A stretch of DNA of 64,000 bases, taken from positions 1 to 64,000 of the forward strand of contig NZ_BBJO01000055.1 of NCBI RefSeq assembly GCF_000739575.1, written 5' to 3'. Numbering within the stretch: the first letter of the stretch is position 1; each line of letters opens with the position of its first letter. The notes under the pieces were generated by a model. That model was not told the origin of the DNA. It did not search any database and worked only from the letters and a program-made list of their open reading frames with translations. The position numbers and the translations under genes were made by a program. Shown in pieces: positions 35,802 to 44,856 of this stretch. The DNA comes from Halobellus rufus (GTDB lineage: Archaea; Halobacteriota; Halobacteria; Halobacteriales; Haloferacaceae).

Positions 35802-36347
35802 TCATTCCCGAACCGACGCGACGGCCTCCAAGCCCATCGAGCGGAGCGTGTCGACGTCGGAGGCGCCGATCAGATGCGTAGCGCACGCGCAGTCCGATGC
35901 ACCGAACCCGGGGAGCGGGACCGCCGGTCCCCCAGTCGGATCCGCCGCACGCTCGCGGAGCCCCGACGCCAGTCGACACTCGACGTCGGCGTGCGGCGCG
36001 GCGATCACCGCCGCCAGCGAGACGTCCGGGTGGCCGCCGAAGTAGTCGACGTGCCAGTGTCGGACGTCGTGGTCGCCGGCCGCGACGCGCCGGTGCCGAT
36101 CGACGCGCCCGAGCCCGTTCGGGCCGAACGCGCTGCCGACGTAGGCGTACGCGCCGGCTTCGAACGTCGCCGCACCGAGCGCACCGATCTCCACAGTCAG
36201 CGGCGCGTCGGTCGAATAGCACAGGACGTAGCTCCCCGGCGGTGCCGTCCCCGCGCCGATTCCGAGGGGGTCTTCCCCGGCGGCGATGGCTGCGGGATCG
36301 ACGACGAGAGCCCGCGTGTCGTTCGTCCCGTCGTCTGCCTCTCTCAT
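35802..36347 (-). CDS. DUF123 (Uri/GIY-YIG-like nuclease superfamily) protein
   Basis: 181 residues. After ~35 variable residues the core GSYVLCYS, then [21 protein letters not shown] and [15 protein letters not shown], matches DUF123/COG1833. This family is classed with the Uri/GIY-YIG nuclease superfamily: the Y-x-Y-V-G-S-A element replaces GIY-YIG and RVDRHRR supplies the arginines. The C-terminal [14 protein letters not shown] has two cysteines. Nuclease activity is inferred from the superfamily and is not established. The gene is divergent from a MrfA/Hrq1-type repair helicase with 123 bp between them, which supports a DNA-repair role. Confidence 0.85.
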   Translation of the reverse strand: MREADDGTNDTRALVVDPAAIAAGEDPLGIGAGTAPPGSYVLCYSTDAPLTVEIGALGAATFEAGAYAYVGSAFGPNGLGRVDRHRRVAAGDHDVRHWHVDYFGGHPDVSLAAVIAAPHADVECRLASGLRERAADPTGGPAVPLPGFGASDCACATHLIGASDVDTLRSMGLEAVASVRE

Positions 36348-36470
36348 AGCACGGTCGAGGGACGGCGTGCGAAAAACTGTGTTGGGACCGCCGCGTCAGC
36401 GGCTACTGCGGCACCGCGCTACTGCGACCGTAACCGTGAGGGTGCCGCCGCCCGGAGGGGAGAGATAACC

Positions 36471-38864
36471 GTGGACGAACGCCCGCGGATCGACGAACTC
36501 GTCGAGTGGCTCCGAACGCGACCGTACTACGCCGGTCAGATCGCCGACCACCGCCGGATCGAGGGAGCGGCCGCCACCCACGCCGACGTCGCGCTGGAAC
36601 CTCGACTTCGCAGCGCGCTAGCAGATCGAGGAATCGAGCGGCTCTACCGACACCAGGCGGACACGATCGAAGCGGTCCGCGACGGCGAGAACGTCGTGCT
36701 CGCGACGCCGACGGCGAGCGGGAAGAGCCTCGCGTACACCGTGCCCGCGTTCGAGCGCGCGATGGACCACGGCGGTCGGACGCTGTATCTCGGTCCGCAG
36801 AACGCACTCGTCGCCGACCAGCTGGAGACGCTCTCGGAGTTGGCGCACGGGCTCGGCTTCGGCAGTCGGGTCTCCGTCGAGCAGTACACCGGGCGGCTCT
36901 CGAAGGCCGAGAAGCGCGACGTCCGGGACCGCGGTCCGACGGTGCTGCTTTCGAACCCGGACATGCTGCACTACGCGCTGCTGCCGCACGCCCACCGCCT
37001 CTGGGAGTGGTTCTTCGGGTCGCTCGAAACGGTCGTGATCGACGAGGTCCACACGTACCGCGGCGTCTTCGGCAGCCACGTCGCCCTGACGCTCCGGCGG
37101 CTGAACCGGATCTGCGAGCGCTTCGGGAGCGACCCGCAGTACGTCTGCTGCTCTGCGACCATCGGCAACCCGGTCGAGCACGCCGCGCGCGTGACCGGCC
37201 GAGGCGAGGAGACGTTCCGCCTCGTCGACGAGGACGCCAGCGCGACGGGGGCGAAGCACTGGCTGCTGTGGAACCCGCCGGAGTACAGCGGTGGGCGGGA
37301 TCAGTCGGAATCCGTCGCCTCCGACGGGTCCGACGAGAGCGGCCGCCGCCGGTCCAGCCACGTCGAGACGAAGCGGCTCTTCGTCGATCTCGTGTCGCGG
37401 GGGTTGCAGACGCTCGCCTTCACGCGCGCTCGCCAGACCGCCGAGCGGTACGCCACCGAGAGCGCCGCCGACCTCAGAGAGCGCGGCGAGCACGACGCGG
37501 CGGCGTCGGTGGCGGCGTACCAGGGGGCGCTGAAGCACGAGCGCCGCCGCGAGATCGAGGACGGGTTACACGACGGGTCGATCCGCGGCGTCTGGTCGAC
37601 GAACGCCCTGGAACTCGGCGTCGACGTCGGCGAACTCGACGCCGTCCTGATCGACGGCTATCCGGGCACCAGAATGTCGGCGTTCCAGCAGGCCGGACGG
37701 GCGGGCCGCGGCGACGACGACGCGCTCGTGGTGCTGGTCGGCGGCGAGGATCAACTCGATCAGTACCTGCTCGGACACCCCGAGGAGTTCTGGGCGGGGG
37801 ATCCGGAGCGGGCCGTCTGCGATCCCGAGAACGAGGCGCTCCTGCCTGACCACGTCGCGAGCGCGGCCGCTGAGAACTGGCTACAGACCGCCGACGAGCG
37901 CCACTTCGGCGAGGCGTTCCCGGACGTGGTCTCGTCGCTCTCGGCCGCCGACCGACTGGAACGGCGAGAGACCGACGCGGGGGTTCGCTGGCTCCACAGC
38001 GGCGAGGGGAGCCCCCAACACGAGATGAGCCTGCGGACGATCGAGAACCGCGAGATCGACCTCCTGGACTCGCGCTCGAACGAGGTCGTCTCCTCGCTGT
38101 CGTTCTCCGACGCGCTGCGAGACGCCCACCGCGGAGCGATCTACCACCACCAGGGGACGACCTACGAGGTGACCGAGTTGGACCTCGATCGAGACACGGC
38201 GGTCCTCCAGCCCACGTGGGCCGACTACTACACGCGCGTCCTCCACGACAAGACGATCACCGTCGAGCGGGACCGCGAGTCGAAGTCGCTCGCGGCCCGT
38301 CCCGACACAGCGGTCCGATTCGCGGAGGTGACGATGCGGAAGCAGATCACGGGCTTCGAGCGGCGCGATCCGCGCCGCGGCGAGGCCATCGGTCGGGAGA
38401 CGCTCGACCTCCCGGAGACGACGCTGCGGACGACCGCACTGTACTTCACGGTCCCCGAGGACGTCGAGCGGGAGATGCGCGAGACGGGCGGCGAGTACGG
38501 CTTCAACGGCGGGATCCACGCCGCCGAGCACGGGATGATCTCGCTGTTCCCGCTGTCGTTTCTCTGCGACCGCGGCGACATCGGCGGGCTGTCGACGCCG
38601 CACCACCCCCACACCGGCCAGTCCACCGTCTTCATCTACGACGGCTACCCCGGCGGCGTCGGGTTGACCGAGAGCGGGTACGACGAGATCGAGACGCTGC
38701 TGCGTCGGACGCGGGAGATGATCTCGGACTGCGACTGCGCGGACGGCTGTCCGGCCTGCGTGCAGTCGCCGCACTGCGGCAACGCCAACGACCCTCTCTC
38801 GAAGACGGAGGCGGTGCTGTTGCTCGATGCGTTTTCCGGAGACAGTTCAACTGAAGATTCATAA
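36471..38864 (+). CDS. DEAD/DEAH-box helicase of the MrfA/Hrq1 (YprA) family with MZB domain
   Basis: 797 residues from GTG 36471, which follows a strong GGAGGGG Shine-Dalgarno. Superfamily 2 motifs: ATPTASGKS (I, residues 79-87), VVIDEVHTY (II, DEVH), CCSATIGNP (III), the C-terminal helicase lobe with STNALELGVDVGELD and QQAGRAGRGDDD (VI). Near residue 755 the four-cysteine cluster CDCADGCPACVQSPHCGN is the MrfA-type zinc-binding domain (DUF1998/MZB). Bacterial MrfA and fungal Hrq1 translocate 3'-5' and act in interstrand cross-link and mitomycin C repair (literature). The function here is inferred from that. The DUF123 nuclease-like gene lies head-to-head, and an envelope operon follows after 43 bp. 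Confidence 0.92.
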   Translation: MDERPRIDELVEWLRTRPYYAGQIADHRRIEGAAATHADVALEPRLRSALADRGIERLYRHQADTIEAVRDGENVVLATPTASGKSLAYTVPAFERAMDHGGRTLYLGPQNALVADQLETLSELAHGLGFGSRVSVEQYTGRLSKAEKRDVRDRGPTVLLSNPDMLHYALLPHAHRLWEWFFGSLETVVIDEVHTYRGVFGSHVALTLRRLNRICERFGSDPQYVCCSATIGNPVEHAARVTGRGEETFRLVDEDASATGAKHWLLWNPPEYSGGRDQSESVASDGSDESGRRRSSHVETKRLFVDLVSRGLQTLAFTRARQTAERYATESAADLRERGEHDAAASVAAYQGALKHERRREIEDGLHDGSIRGVWSTNALELGVDVGELDAVLIDGYPGTRMSAFQQAGRAGRGDDDALVVLVGGEDQLDQYLLGHPEEFWAGDPERAVCDPENEALLPDHVASAAAENWLQTADERHFGEAFPDVVSSLSAADRLERRETDAGVRWLHSGEGSPQHEMSLRTIENREIDLLDSRSNEVVSSLSFSDALRDAHRGAIYHHQGTTYEVTELDLDRDTAVLQPTWADYYTRVLHDKTITVERDRESKSLAARPDTAVRFAEVTMRKQITGFERRDPRRGEAIGRETLDLPETTLRTTALYFTVPEDVEREMRETGGEYGFNGGIHAAEHGMISLFPLSFLCDRGDIGGLSTPHHPHTGQSTVFIYDGYPGGVGLTESGYDEIETLLRRTREMISDCDCADGCPACVQSPHCGNANDPLSKTEAVLLLDAFSGDSSTEDS

Positions 38865-38907
38865 CAACCAGTACACCTTTACGTCGGAGTTGAGCGCGTC
38901 TACACGG

Positions 38908-39585
38908 ATGCCCCGCAGACAATACAGACGACACTCCCTCGCGATTGGGGTTGTCGGACTCCTCCTCCTCGCCGGTTGCATCGTGCCGACTGGCGGGAAC
39001 TTGGACCCCGACTCCGTTAGCGAGAACGTACAGGACAGATACGATCGGATCGACAGCTACGAGACGACCGTGACGAAGACGGTCGAGACGCCGACTGAGA
39101 CGGCGTCAGTCCGCGCCCGAGTCGCCGTCGAGCCCGGTGAGAAGATGCAGATCACCTACCGGAACGGCGCACAGGCCGGCGCGGTCGAGACGATCGACCT
39201 CTCGGCGGAGTCGAGCGGCCAACCGACGCTCTCGACCGGGCTCGAACGCGCTCGGAACGGCCAGCACGCCTCCTACGGCGCGCTCGCGGGGACGCTCGTC
39301 GAGACGAACAACGTGACCGTCGAGCGGCGGACGACGATCGACGGCCAGCGGGTCGCGGTCATATCGCTCGTGCCGGACGCCGACGCAACGGCGGCGTCGG
39401 TCGAGCGAACCCTCTGGATCGACACCGAGCGACAGCTTCCGCTCCGCGTCGAGACCACGTGGACCGACGCGGACGGACGCGTGGTCACGGAGACCATCGA
39501 GTACGCGAATACTACAGTCGACGAGATCGGTGGGACGCAGTCGACCGGCGCAGCGTCGCCGATCGCGAGCGGGGCGGGCGCGTGA
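38908..39585 (+). CDS. LolA-like/outer-surface lipoprotein
   Basis: 225 residues from ATG 38908. The leader RRHSLAIGVVGLLLLAGC places the lipid anchor on Cys24. The mature part reads like a LolA/LppX-type half-barrel: YDRIDSYETTVTKTVETP, then ISLVPDADATAASVERTLWIDTERQLPLRVE. This is the haloarchaeal DUF4367/LolA-like group thought to bind lipid or anchor at the membrane surface. Function unknown. Its stop (TGA) overlaps the GTG of the SppA-type gene, so the two are translationally coupled and probably act together. Confidence 0.7.
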   Translation: MPRRQYRRHSLAIGVVGLLLLAGCIVPTGGNLDPDSVSENVQDRYDRIDSYETTVTKTVETPTETASVRARVAVEPGEKMQITYRNGAQAGAVETIDLSAESSGQPTLSTGLERARNGQHASYGALAGTLVETNNVTVERRTTIDGQRVAVISLVPDADATAASVERTLWIDTERQLPLRVETTWTDADGRVVTETIEYANTTVDEIGGTQSTGAASPIASGAGA

Positions 39586-40481
39586 GTCGACGCCTCTCTT
39601 CGACCGGCCGCCTCGTCGTCGTCGCCGCGGTCGTCGGACTGCTCGTCGGTGGCGCGGTCGCCCCGGGCGTGTGGGAGCGAACCACCGCCCCCGACGGTCA
39701 GGTAGCGGTGATCGAGATGCACAGCACCGTCACCGCCGACACCGCGACAACGGTCGTCGACAACCTCCGGGAGGCCCGACAGAACGAGTCGATCCAGGCG
39801 GTCGTCCTCGACGTCAACAGCCCCGGCGGGTCGGCCGCGGCGAGTGAGCAACTCTACCTCGCCGTCAAGCGCACCGAACAGGTGATGCCCGTCGTGGTCA
39901 GCGTGAGCGGGATGGCGGCCTCGGGGAGCTACTATATGAGCGCCCCGGCCGACGAGATCTACGTCACGCCGGCCAGTAGCGTCGGAAGTATCGGCGTCCG
40001 CGCGACGCTCCCTGCCGGCGGCGTGCCGTCGGGACAGGTCGTCACCGGTCCCGACAAGGGCTCGACCGCGACCGAAGCGGAAGTGAGACAGCAGGTCGAG
40101 ACGCTCAGACGCGCGTTCGTCGGCAGCGTGGTGGCAGAGCGCGACGAGTCGCTCGCACTCACCCGGTCCGAGATCTCCTACGCCAAGGTGTACTCCGGCG
40201 CTCGGAGCATCGAACTCGGCCTCGCGGACTCGATCGGCGGCAGCGACACCGCGATCGCGGCCGCCGCCGAGCGCGCGGGGATGAGCGACTACGCGGTCAC
40301 GCGAATGGAGTCGCCGCAGCCGAATCTCCTGAGTCAACTCGGTCTGGAGGCCGAGTCGGCCGCCGAAACGAGCGGCGTACACGCGACCTTCGGTAATCAC
40401 GGGACCGAGACGGTCCACTACCTGATGCTGCACGGGTCGCTCGACGTTCCTCGGGAGGTGACGCACAATGCAAGCCGGTGA
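39582..40481 (+). CDS. sppA: S49-family signal peptide peptidase (SppA type)
   Basis: 299 residues from GTG 39582 (GTGA overlap with the preceding lipoprotein gene). One N-terminal membrane helix (LVVVAAVVGLLVGGAVA), then a ClpP-like domain. Ser114 in SGMAASGSYYMSAPADEIY is the nucleophile. Lys159 in TGPDKGSTATEAE sits where the dyad lysine of Bacillus SppA lies, about 45-50 residues later. It is a half-length form (one protease domain), like Bacillus and archaeal SppA. It probably cleaves leftover signal peptides or membrane proteins in the membrane. Its gene neighbours, a lipoprotein and a DUF4350-like protein, suggest a dedicated envelope function. Confidence 0.85.
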   Translation: MSRRLSSTGRLVVVAAVVGLLVGGAVAPGVWERTTAPDGQVAVIEMHSTVTADTATTVVDNLREARQNESIQAVVLDVNSPGGSAAASEQLYLAVKRTEQVMPVVVSVSGMAASGSYYMSAPADEIYVTPASSVGSIGVRATLPAGGVPSGQVVTGPDKGSTATEAEVRQQVETLRRAFVGSVVAERDESLALTRSEISYAKVYSGARSIELGLADSIGGSDTAIAAAAERAGMSDYAVTRMESPQPNLLSQLGLEAESAAETSGVHATFGNHGTETVHYLMLHGSLDVPREVTHNASR

Positions 40482-41505
40482 TCTTCGCGCCGTCCTCCTG
40501 ACGTTCGCCGTCGCCGCATTGCTCGTCGTCGGCGCGACCGCCGGCGTCGGATTCGCAACGGATACCGCCGACGGACCGGCATCCACGCAACCCGATGCGC
40601 CCGCGTTCGAGTCGGCAGACCTGCTGGCGACACCCGTCGACGACGACGGAAGCGTCTCGGTTCCCGAAGCCACCACCTCGAAGACGGTCGTGGTCGACGT
40701 GAGTCACGGCAACGCCATCAGCCGCGCACAGATGGAACCGCTGGTGAACGCGCTCGTCGAGGCGGGCCACGAGGTGCGGTTCTTCGCCGGCAGCGGGTCA
40801 TCGAGCTTCGGGCTGTCCAGCGGCGACGGCACATCTCCGTTCACGGAGACGCTGCAGGACGCCGACGCGCTGATCGTGGCGAACCCCGCGACGACGTACA
40901 CCGCAGACGAGAGCGATGCAGTCGAATCTTTCGCCGACGCGGGCGGCCGTGTCCTGCTGCTGGCGGACACGCCGTCGCAGGCGACGGCGACGTCCTCGCT
41001 GCTCGGCCTGACGGGCGGGTCAGCGGGATCCGCGAGCGGCCAGCCGAACGACGTCGCGAGTCGCTTCGACGTCACCTTCAACGCGGGCTATCTGTACGAT
41101 ATGCAGGAGAACGCGAACAACTTCCAGTACGTCTACGGCGCGGCAAGCGGCGACAGCGAGTTCGCAGCGGACGCGGACCGAACCGTCTTCGAGGCGGCCG
41201 TTCCGGTCGTCTCGGGCGATCAAGCTGACAGCGCCATCGCCGCCGAGGATGTCAGTTACTCCTCGACGCGCGAGAACGGCACGTACTCGGTCGCGGTCCG
41301 CAGCGGGAGCGTCGTCGCGATCGGCGACACGTGGTTCCTCTCGCCGGACGGCGCGACCGTCGCGGACAACGAGGCACTCGTGAGCGAGGTCGCCTCCTTC
41401 CTCGTCTCGGGAACGAAAACCGCTGGCGCACCGCAGGGCGACGCCTCGTCGACGGCGACGCCGACCAGCGGAATGACGTTCCAGAGCGGGAGCACGTCCG
41501 CATAG
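40468..41505 (+). CDS. DUF4350-like extracytoplasmic protein
   Basis: 345 residues, starting 14 bp inside the sppA end. The N terminus is an export signal or membrane anchor (LLTFAVAALLVVGATAGVGF). The segment TVVVDVSHGNAISRAQMEPL and the following EAGHEVRFFAGSG and DADALIVANPATTYTADE resemble the class-I-glutaminase-like DUF4350 domain, without a catalytic cysteine. The C-terminal Ser/Thr-rich tail (SSTATPTSGMTFQSG) suggests a surface protein. It could recognise a substrate for SppA, but nothing in the sequence proves this. A T6 tract follows at 41550. Confidence 0.65.
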   Translation: MQAGDLRAVLLTFAVAALLVVGATAGVGFATDTADGPASTQPDAPAFESADLLATPVDDDGSVSVPEATTSKTVVVDVSHGNAISRAQMEPLVNALVEAGHEVRFFAGSGSSSFGLSSGDGTSPFTETLQDADALIVANPATTYTADESDAVESFADAGGRVLLLADTPSQATATSSLLGLTGGSAGSASGQPNDVASRFDVTFNAGYLYDMQENANNFQYVYGAASGDSEFAADADRTVFEAAVPVVSGDQADSAIAAEDVSYSSTRENGTYSVAVRSGSVVAIGDTWFLSPDGATVADNEALVSEVASFLVSGTKTAGAPQGDASSTATPTSGMTFQSGSTSA

Positions 41506-41549
41506 GTCCGAAACCGCGCGACTGGCGCACGGTTCGCACTTGCACTGTC

Positions 41550-41555
41550 TTTTTT
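41550..41555 (+). terminator. T6 tract after the sppA operon
   Basis: CTGTCTTTTTTGAG, about 45 nt after the stop codon of the third operon gene, is a plausible U-tract termination site in an archaeon that uses FttA. Confidence 0.45.
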
Positions 41556-41675
41556 GAGTCGGTCAGGGAGCGCACGACAATTGATCTGGCCACGACGACG
41601 ATCGAATAACGACGACGGCAGTAGCCAGAGCGACGACCGCGGTCGAACAGCCATAACGACGGATTGACCGGGGCA

Positions 41676-42968
41676 CTACGACCGCCCCACGTCGCGCTCG
41701 TACTGCCATCCGACGCCGAGTGTGTCGGCGACGGCAGACGGACTCTCGACGTGGGGAACCACCATCGACTCGGGTGTGTCGTCGCGGTCGACGTCCTCGG
41801 GGTCGGGGACGGTCCACTGTAGCCCGGAATCATCGCCCGTCGCCCGCTCGAATTCGAGGGTCGACGTCCCGAAGCCCCGATCGACGAGGTCCGCGTCGAC
41901 GTCGACCGCGACCACCTCGCCGCGCTCGATCCGGTGCTGGGGTTCGTCGATCAGCGTGTCGTACGCGACGAGCACGCCCTCGTAACAGCGGTGCTCCAAC
42001 GTGCCATATCTGAGATACCGCGATCCCCCACGCAAGGCGGCGAACGCGAGGATCACGGCCAGGGGGTACGCGACGAGTCGCAGCGGGGCGAAGAGCGCGA
42101 GGAGTGCGGCGATCAGGTACAGGAGGAGCACGCCGCTCGTGGCGGTGTAGGCGAACCCACAGTAGAGCGCGTCGGCGACGCGGACCCGTCGCGGGGGCCG
42201 GACGCGACGGATCGGCTCGCCGTCCGGTTCGGTCACCGGGACGGGCGTGATCTCCGTTTCCGCGCCGCCGTACAGCCGGTAGAACAGACCGCGCTTCTCG
42301 TCGTCGCGTTCGAGTTGAATCGCGCGGAGGTCGTAGAGGAGCTTTCCGACGACGGCCAGCGCGAGGACGGCGGCGCTGTCGACGGCGGACGGGCCGACGA
42401 CGAACAGGAGCGTCCCGACGGCGAAGACGTGCTTGAACGGGACCAAGAGGATCGACCGGGGCGAGTGGTCGCGGTACCCGTCGTCGCGGAAGTAGTCGAC
42501 CGCGGTCTCGACGCCGCGGCCGACGAAGACGCCGACTCCGCCGAGGAGGATCTGGCCGGTCGCCTCGGTCGTGACGACCGGGTCCGCGAGCGCGAACACG
42601 AGGAACGCCGCCCCGAGTTCCAACGGCGCGAGAAAAACGACCGTCACGACGAGAATCGGGAGGCTCCTGAGGTAGATCGGCGGCAGTGGGTCCGGGAGGT
42701 CGATGCCGCCGCGCTTTGCCTGCAACGGCCCCAGCAGTCGGTGGTCGTCCATCGCGTTGTTCGGGCGCTTCGCCGCGAACGGGATCTTCACCGCGCTCCA
42801 GAACAGGACGATCGCCAGTTCGAGGAGGAACACCCCGAGGACGACCGTGGCGGTCCAGCCGAAGGCGAGGATGCCGACGAGGAGCACGGCGTTCGAGAGG
42901 ACGACGGCCAACGGGCCGGTGTACGGGAGTGGAGGGCGTCGCACAGCCGAACGTGTGATCGCTGTCAA
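41676..42968 (-). CDS. DUF6498-type multi-pass membrane protein with C-terminal PH-like domain
   Basis: 430 residues. About seven to eight hydrophobic helices (TGPLAVVLSNAVLLVGILAFGW, IYLRSLPILVVTVVFLAPLE, ILLVPFKHVFAVGTLLFVVG, GVLLLYLIAALLALFAPLR) fit DUF6498-containing haloarchaeal membrane proteins. The last ~110 residues are a soluble beta domain: LEHRCYEGVLVAYDTLID and HRIERGEVVAVDVDADLVD resemble bacterial PH-like (bPH2) domains. No catalytic motif is visible. Convergent with the sppA operon. It lies 72 bp upstream of the HPP gene end. Function unknown. Confidence 0.65.
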   Translation of the reverse strand: MTAITRSAVRRPPLPYTGPLAVVLSNAVLLVGILAFGWTATVVLGVFLLELAIVLFWSAVKIPFAAKRPNNAMDDHRLLGPLQAKRGGIDLPDPLPPIYLRSLPILVVTVVFLAPLELGAAFLVFALADPVVTTEATGQILLGGVGVFVGRGVETAVDYFRDDGYRDHSPRSILLVPFKHVFAVGTLLFVVGPSAVDSAAVLALAVVGKLLYDLRAIQLERDDEKRGLFYRLYGGAETEITPVPVTEPDGEPIRRVRPPRRVRVADALYCGFAYTATSGVLLLYLIAALLALFAPLRLVAYPLAVILAFAALRGGSRYLRYGTLEHRCYEGVLVAYDTLIDEPQHRIERGEVVAVDVDADLVDRGFGTSTLEFERATGDDSGLQWTVPDPEDVDRDDTPESMVVPHVESPSAVADTLGVGWQYERDVGRS

Positions 42969-43040
42969 TTGAGCCTCACGGTTCCCCGAGCCGTCGGGAG
43001 CGTCCGGCCGGTCACGGTCCGGCGGAGCGCCGAGCGGCTC

Positions 43041-43523
43041 TCACCCGCGCAGCGAACCGTCCAGGGCGCGGTCGACGACGAGCAGCGAAATCACCGCGGG
43101 AAGCACGACGACGACCGACTGGATCGGCGAGAGCAGCCCCAGCGAGACGATGAGCGTCGTCGCGCACGCGGGCGGGTGAACCGAGTCAGTCACCCGCATC
43201 CCGGTCGTCGTGAGCGCGACAGCGAGGATCCCGCTCAGCGCCAGCCACGGCGGATCGAACAGCAGGGGCGAGTCGGGAACGGGGACGACCGCGGAGACCG
43301 CGAGGTACGAGGCCACCCCGGCGACGACGCCCACGGCGTGTCCCCCGACGACCACGCGTTCGCTCGGCCCCTGACGGGCCGTCGAGAGCACGAACGCCGT
43401 GGGACCGAGGCTCGGGAAGACTGCCGGCGCTCCCGAGAGCCAGGCGACGGCGGCCGAAAGCGAGAGCAGGAGTCCGGCGCGGACGCCGACGGCGACGTCG
43501 TCCTGTACGTCCGTTTGCGGCAC
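43041..43523 (-). CDS. HPP-family membrane protein
   Basis: 160 residues with four hydrophobic helices. The motifs PSLGPTAFVL, VGGHAVGVVAG and the name-giving His-Pro-Pro in SVHPPACATTLIVSLGLL identify the HPP family. Family members have been linked to nitrite transport in plastids and cyanobacteria (literature), but the substrate in haloarchaea is not known. No CBS or other domain is fused. Divergent from the RGP gene, with 107 bp between start codons that contain the palindrome at 43603. Confidence 0.8.
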   Translation of the reverse strand: MPQTDVQDDVAVGVRAGLLLSLSAAVAWLSGAPAVFPSLGPTAFVLSTARQGPSERVVVGGHAVGVVAGVASYLAVSAVVPVPDSPLLFDPPWLALSGILAVALTTTGMRVTDSVHPPACATTLIVSLGLLSPIQSVVVVLPAVISLLVVDRALDGSLRG

Positions 43524-43602
43524 GTGCGGACCGAAGCGCGACGACGGAAAGAACGTGTGGATTCGCGTCGGAGGGGGCGGGCGACCGCAGAGCGACAGAA
43601 CT

Positions 43603-43618
43603 TTTAGGCTGCCCTAAA
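43603..43618. promoter_or_regulatory. Iron-box-like palindrome upstream of the RGP gene
   Basis: TTTAGG-CTGC-CCTAAA: 6-bp arms and 4-bp spacer. It overlaps the TATA region (CTTTTAGG) about 30 nt before the ATG at 43631, so a bound repressor would block TBP or polymerase. The same arms recur upstream of the Fe ABC transporter at 44823. The core resembles binding sites of DtxR-family metal regulators (IdeR/DtxR, SirR/Idr in haloarchaea), which include TTAGG...CCTAA arms. Confidence 0.65.
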
Positions 43619-43630
43619 GAGTTGGAGTCG

Positions 43631-44800
43631 ATGAGCCAAGACGTCTGCGTCGTGGTACCGACGATCCGCGAGTACGAGTGTATGCGGGAGTACTTCGAGA
43701 ACGCCCGCGAGCACGGGTTCGACCTCGATCGACTGTTCGTCCTCCTGGTCACCGAGGACTTCTGCGACGTCGAGGCGATGGAGGAGATGCTGGACGAGGA
43801 GGGCGTCGACGGGGCGGTCTACGACGGTTCGCGCCGCGAGGAGTGGTTCGAGGCGCGCGGTCTCTCGTCGTTCTCGCACCTGATCCCGGCGGCCTCGCAC
43901 GCCCAGACCAGCTTCGGTCTGCTCTACATGTGGGACAACCCGCGCTTCGAGCGCGGCGTCTTCATCGACGACGACACGCTCCCGCACGAGGAGTGGGACT
44001 TCTTCGGCCGACACATGGCGAACCTCGATCGGACCGACGAAGTCGAGTCCGTCGCGAGCGACGAGCGCTGGGTGAACGTCCTCTACCAACACGCCGACGA
44101 GCACGGCCTGTACCCGCGCGGCTACCCGTACTCCGCGATGGACGAGTCGGTCGAGACCGGCACGCGAGAACTCACCGACGTCGTCGCCTCTCAGGGGCTG
44201 TGGACGAACGTGCCGGACCTCGACGCCGTCCGCATCCTGATGGACGGCGACCTGCAGGGGCAGGCGCAGACGCGAACCGAGAAGTCGGACTTCGAGGGCG
44301 ACTTCGTCGCCGAGCCGGAGCAGTACCTCACGGTCTGCTCGATGAACCTCGCCTTCGAGCGCGAGGTGATCCCCGCGTTCTACCAACTTCCGATGGACGA
44401 CAACGAGTGGGAGGTCGGCCGGTTCGACGACATCTGGTCGGGCGTGTTCCTCAAGCGCGCGGCCGACCTGCTGGAGAAGGACGTCGTGAACGGCTACCCG
44501 CTCTGTGAGCACAACAAGGCACCGCGGCCGACGTTCGACGATCTGAACAACGAGGTGCCCGGGCTGGAGCTCAACGAGCACGTCTGGGAGGTCGTCGACG
44601 GCGTCGGCGAGGACGCCGACTCCTGGACGGGAATCGCCCGCGAGATGGCCGAAGCGTTCGCGACCGGGGACTTCTCCGAGTGGAACAACGGCGCGTTCCT
44701 GAACCACTGCGGGGAGTACTGGCTCGACTGGCTCGAGTGCCTCGACGAACTGGACGGCCGGGAGAGCCGCGAGCCGGAGGCCGCCCTCGCGGACGACTGA
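43631..44800 (+). CDS. RGP-family glycosyltransferase (alpha-1,4-glucan-protein synthase-like)
   Basis: 389 residues from ATG 43631. The nucleotide-sugar site FIDDDTLPHEEWDFF (Asp113-115) and EVGRFDDIWSGVFLKRA belong to the reversibly glycosylated polypeptide family (PF03214). In plants these are UDP-arabinopyranose mutases, and autoglycosylation is reported. Haloarchaeal members are annotated as alpha-1,4-glucan-protein synthase, but the reaction has not been shown to my knowledge. No signal or membrane helix. Upstream is the iron-box-like palindrome; 56 bp downstream is the Fe ABC operon with the same box. It is therefore likely iron-regulated, which is unexpected for this family. Confidence 0.75.
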   Translation: MSQDVCVVVPTIREYECMREYFENAREHGFDLDRLFVLLVTEDFCDVEAMEEMLDEEGVDGAVYDGSRREEWFEARGLSSFSHLIPAASHAQTSFGLLYMWDNPRFERGVFIDDDTLPHEEWDFFGRHMANLDRTDEVESVASDERWVNVLYQHADEHGLYPRGYPYSAMDESVETGTRELTDVVASQGLWTNVPDLDAVRILMDGDLQGQAQTRTEKSDFEGDFVAEPEQYLTVCSMNLAFEREVIPAFYQLPMDDNEWEVGRFDDIWSGVFLKRAADLLEKDVVNGYPLCEHNKAPRPTFDDLNNEVPGLELNEHVWEVVDGVGEDADSWTGIAREMAEAFATGDFSEWNNGAFLNHCGEYWLDWLECLDELDGRESREPEAALADD

Positions 44801-44822
44801 ACCGTATCGGAACACATATACG

Positions 44823-44840
44823 ATTTAGGCAACCCTAAAT
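44823..44840. promoter_or_regulatory. Iron-box-like palindrome in the Fe ABC transporter promoter
   Basis: ATTTAGG-CAAC-CCTAAAT: 7-bp perfect arms with a 4-bp spacer. It lies between a TATA-like ACATATAC (about 44813-44820) and the ATG at 44857, covering the expected transcription start. A metal-dependent DtxR-type repressor bound here would block the operon when iron is sufficient. Confidence 0.75.
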
Positions 44841-44856
44841 CAACTATACCAACATT

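Noticed and set aside
35669..35881. 70-codon plus-strand ORF (GTG 35669)
   Set aside because: Non-acidic, ends in a poly-Arg stretch, and overlaps the DUF123 gene on the other strand; no Shine-Dalgarno or correctly placed TATA box.
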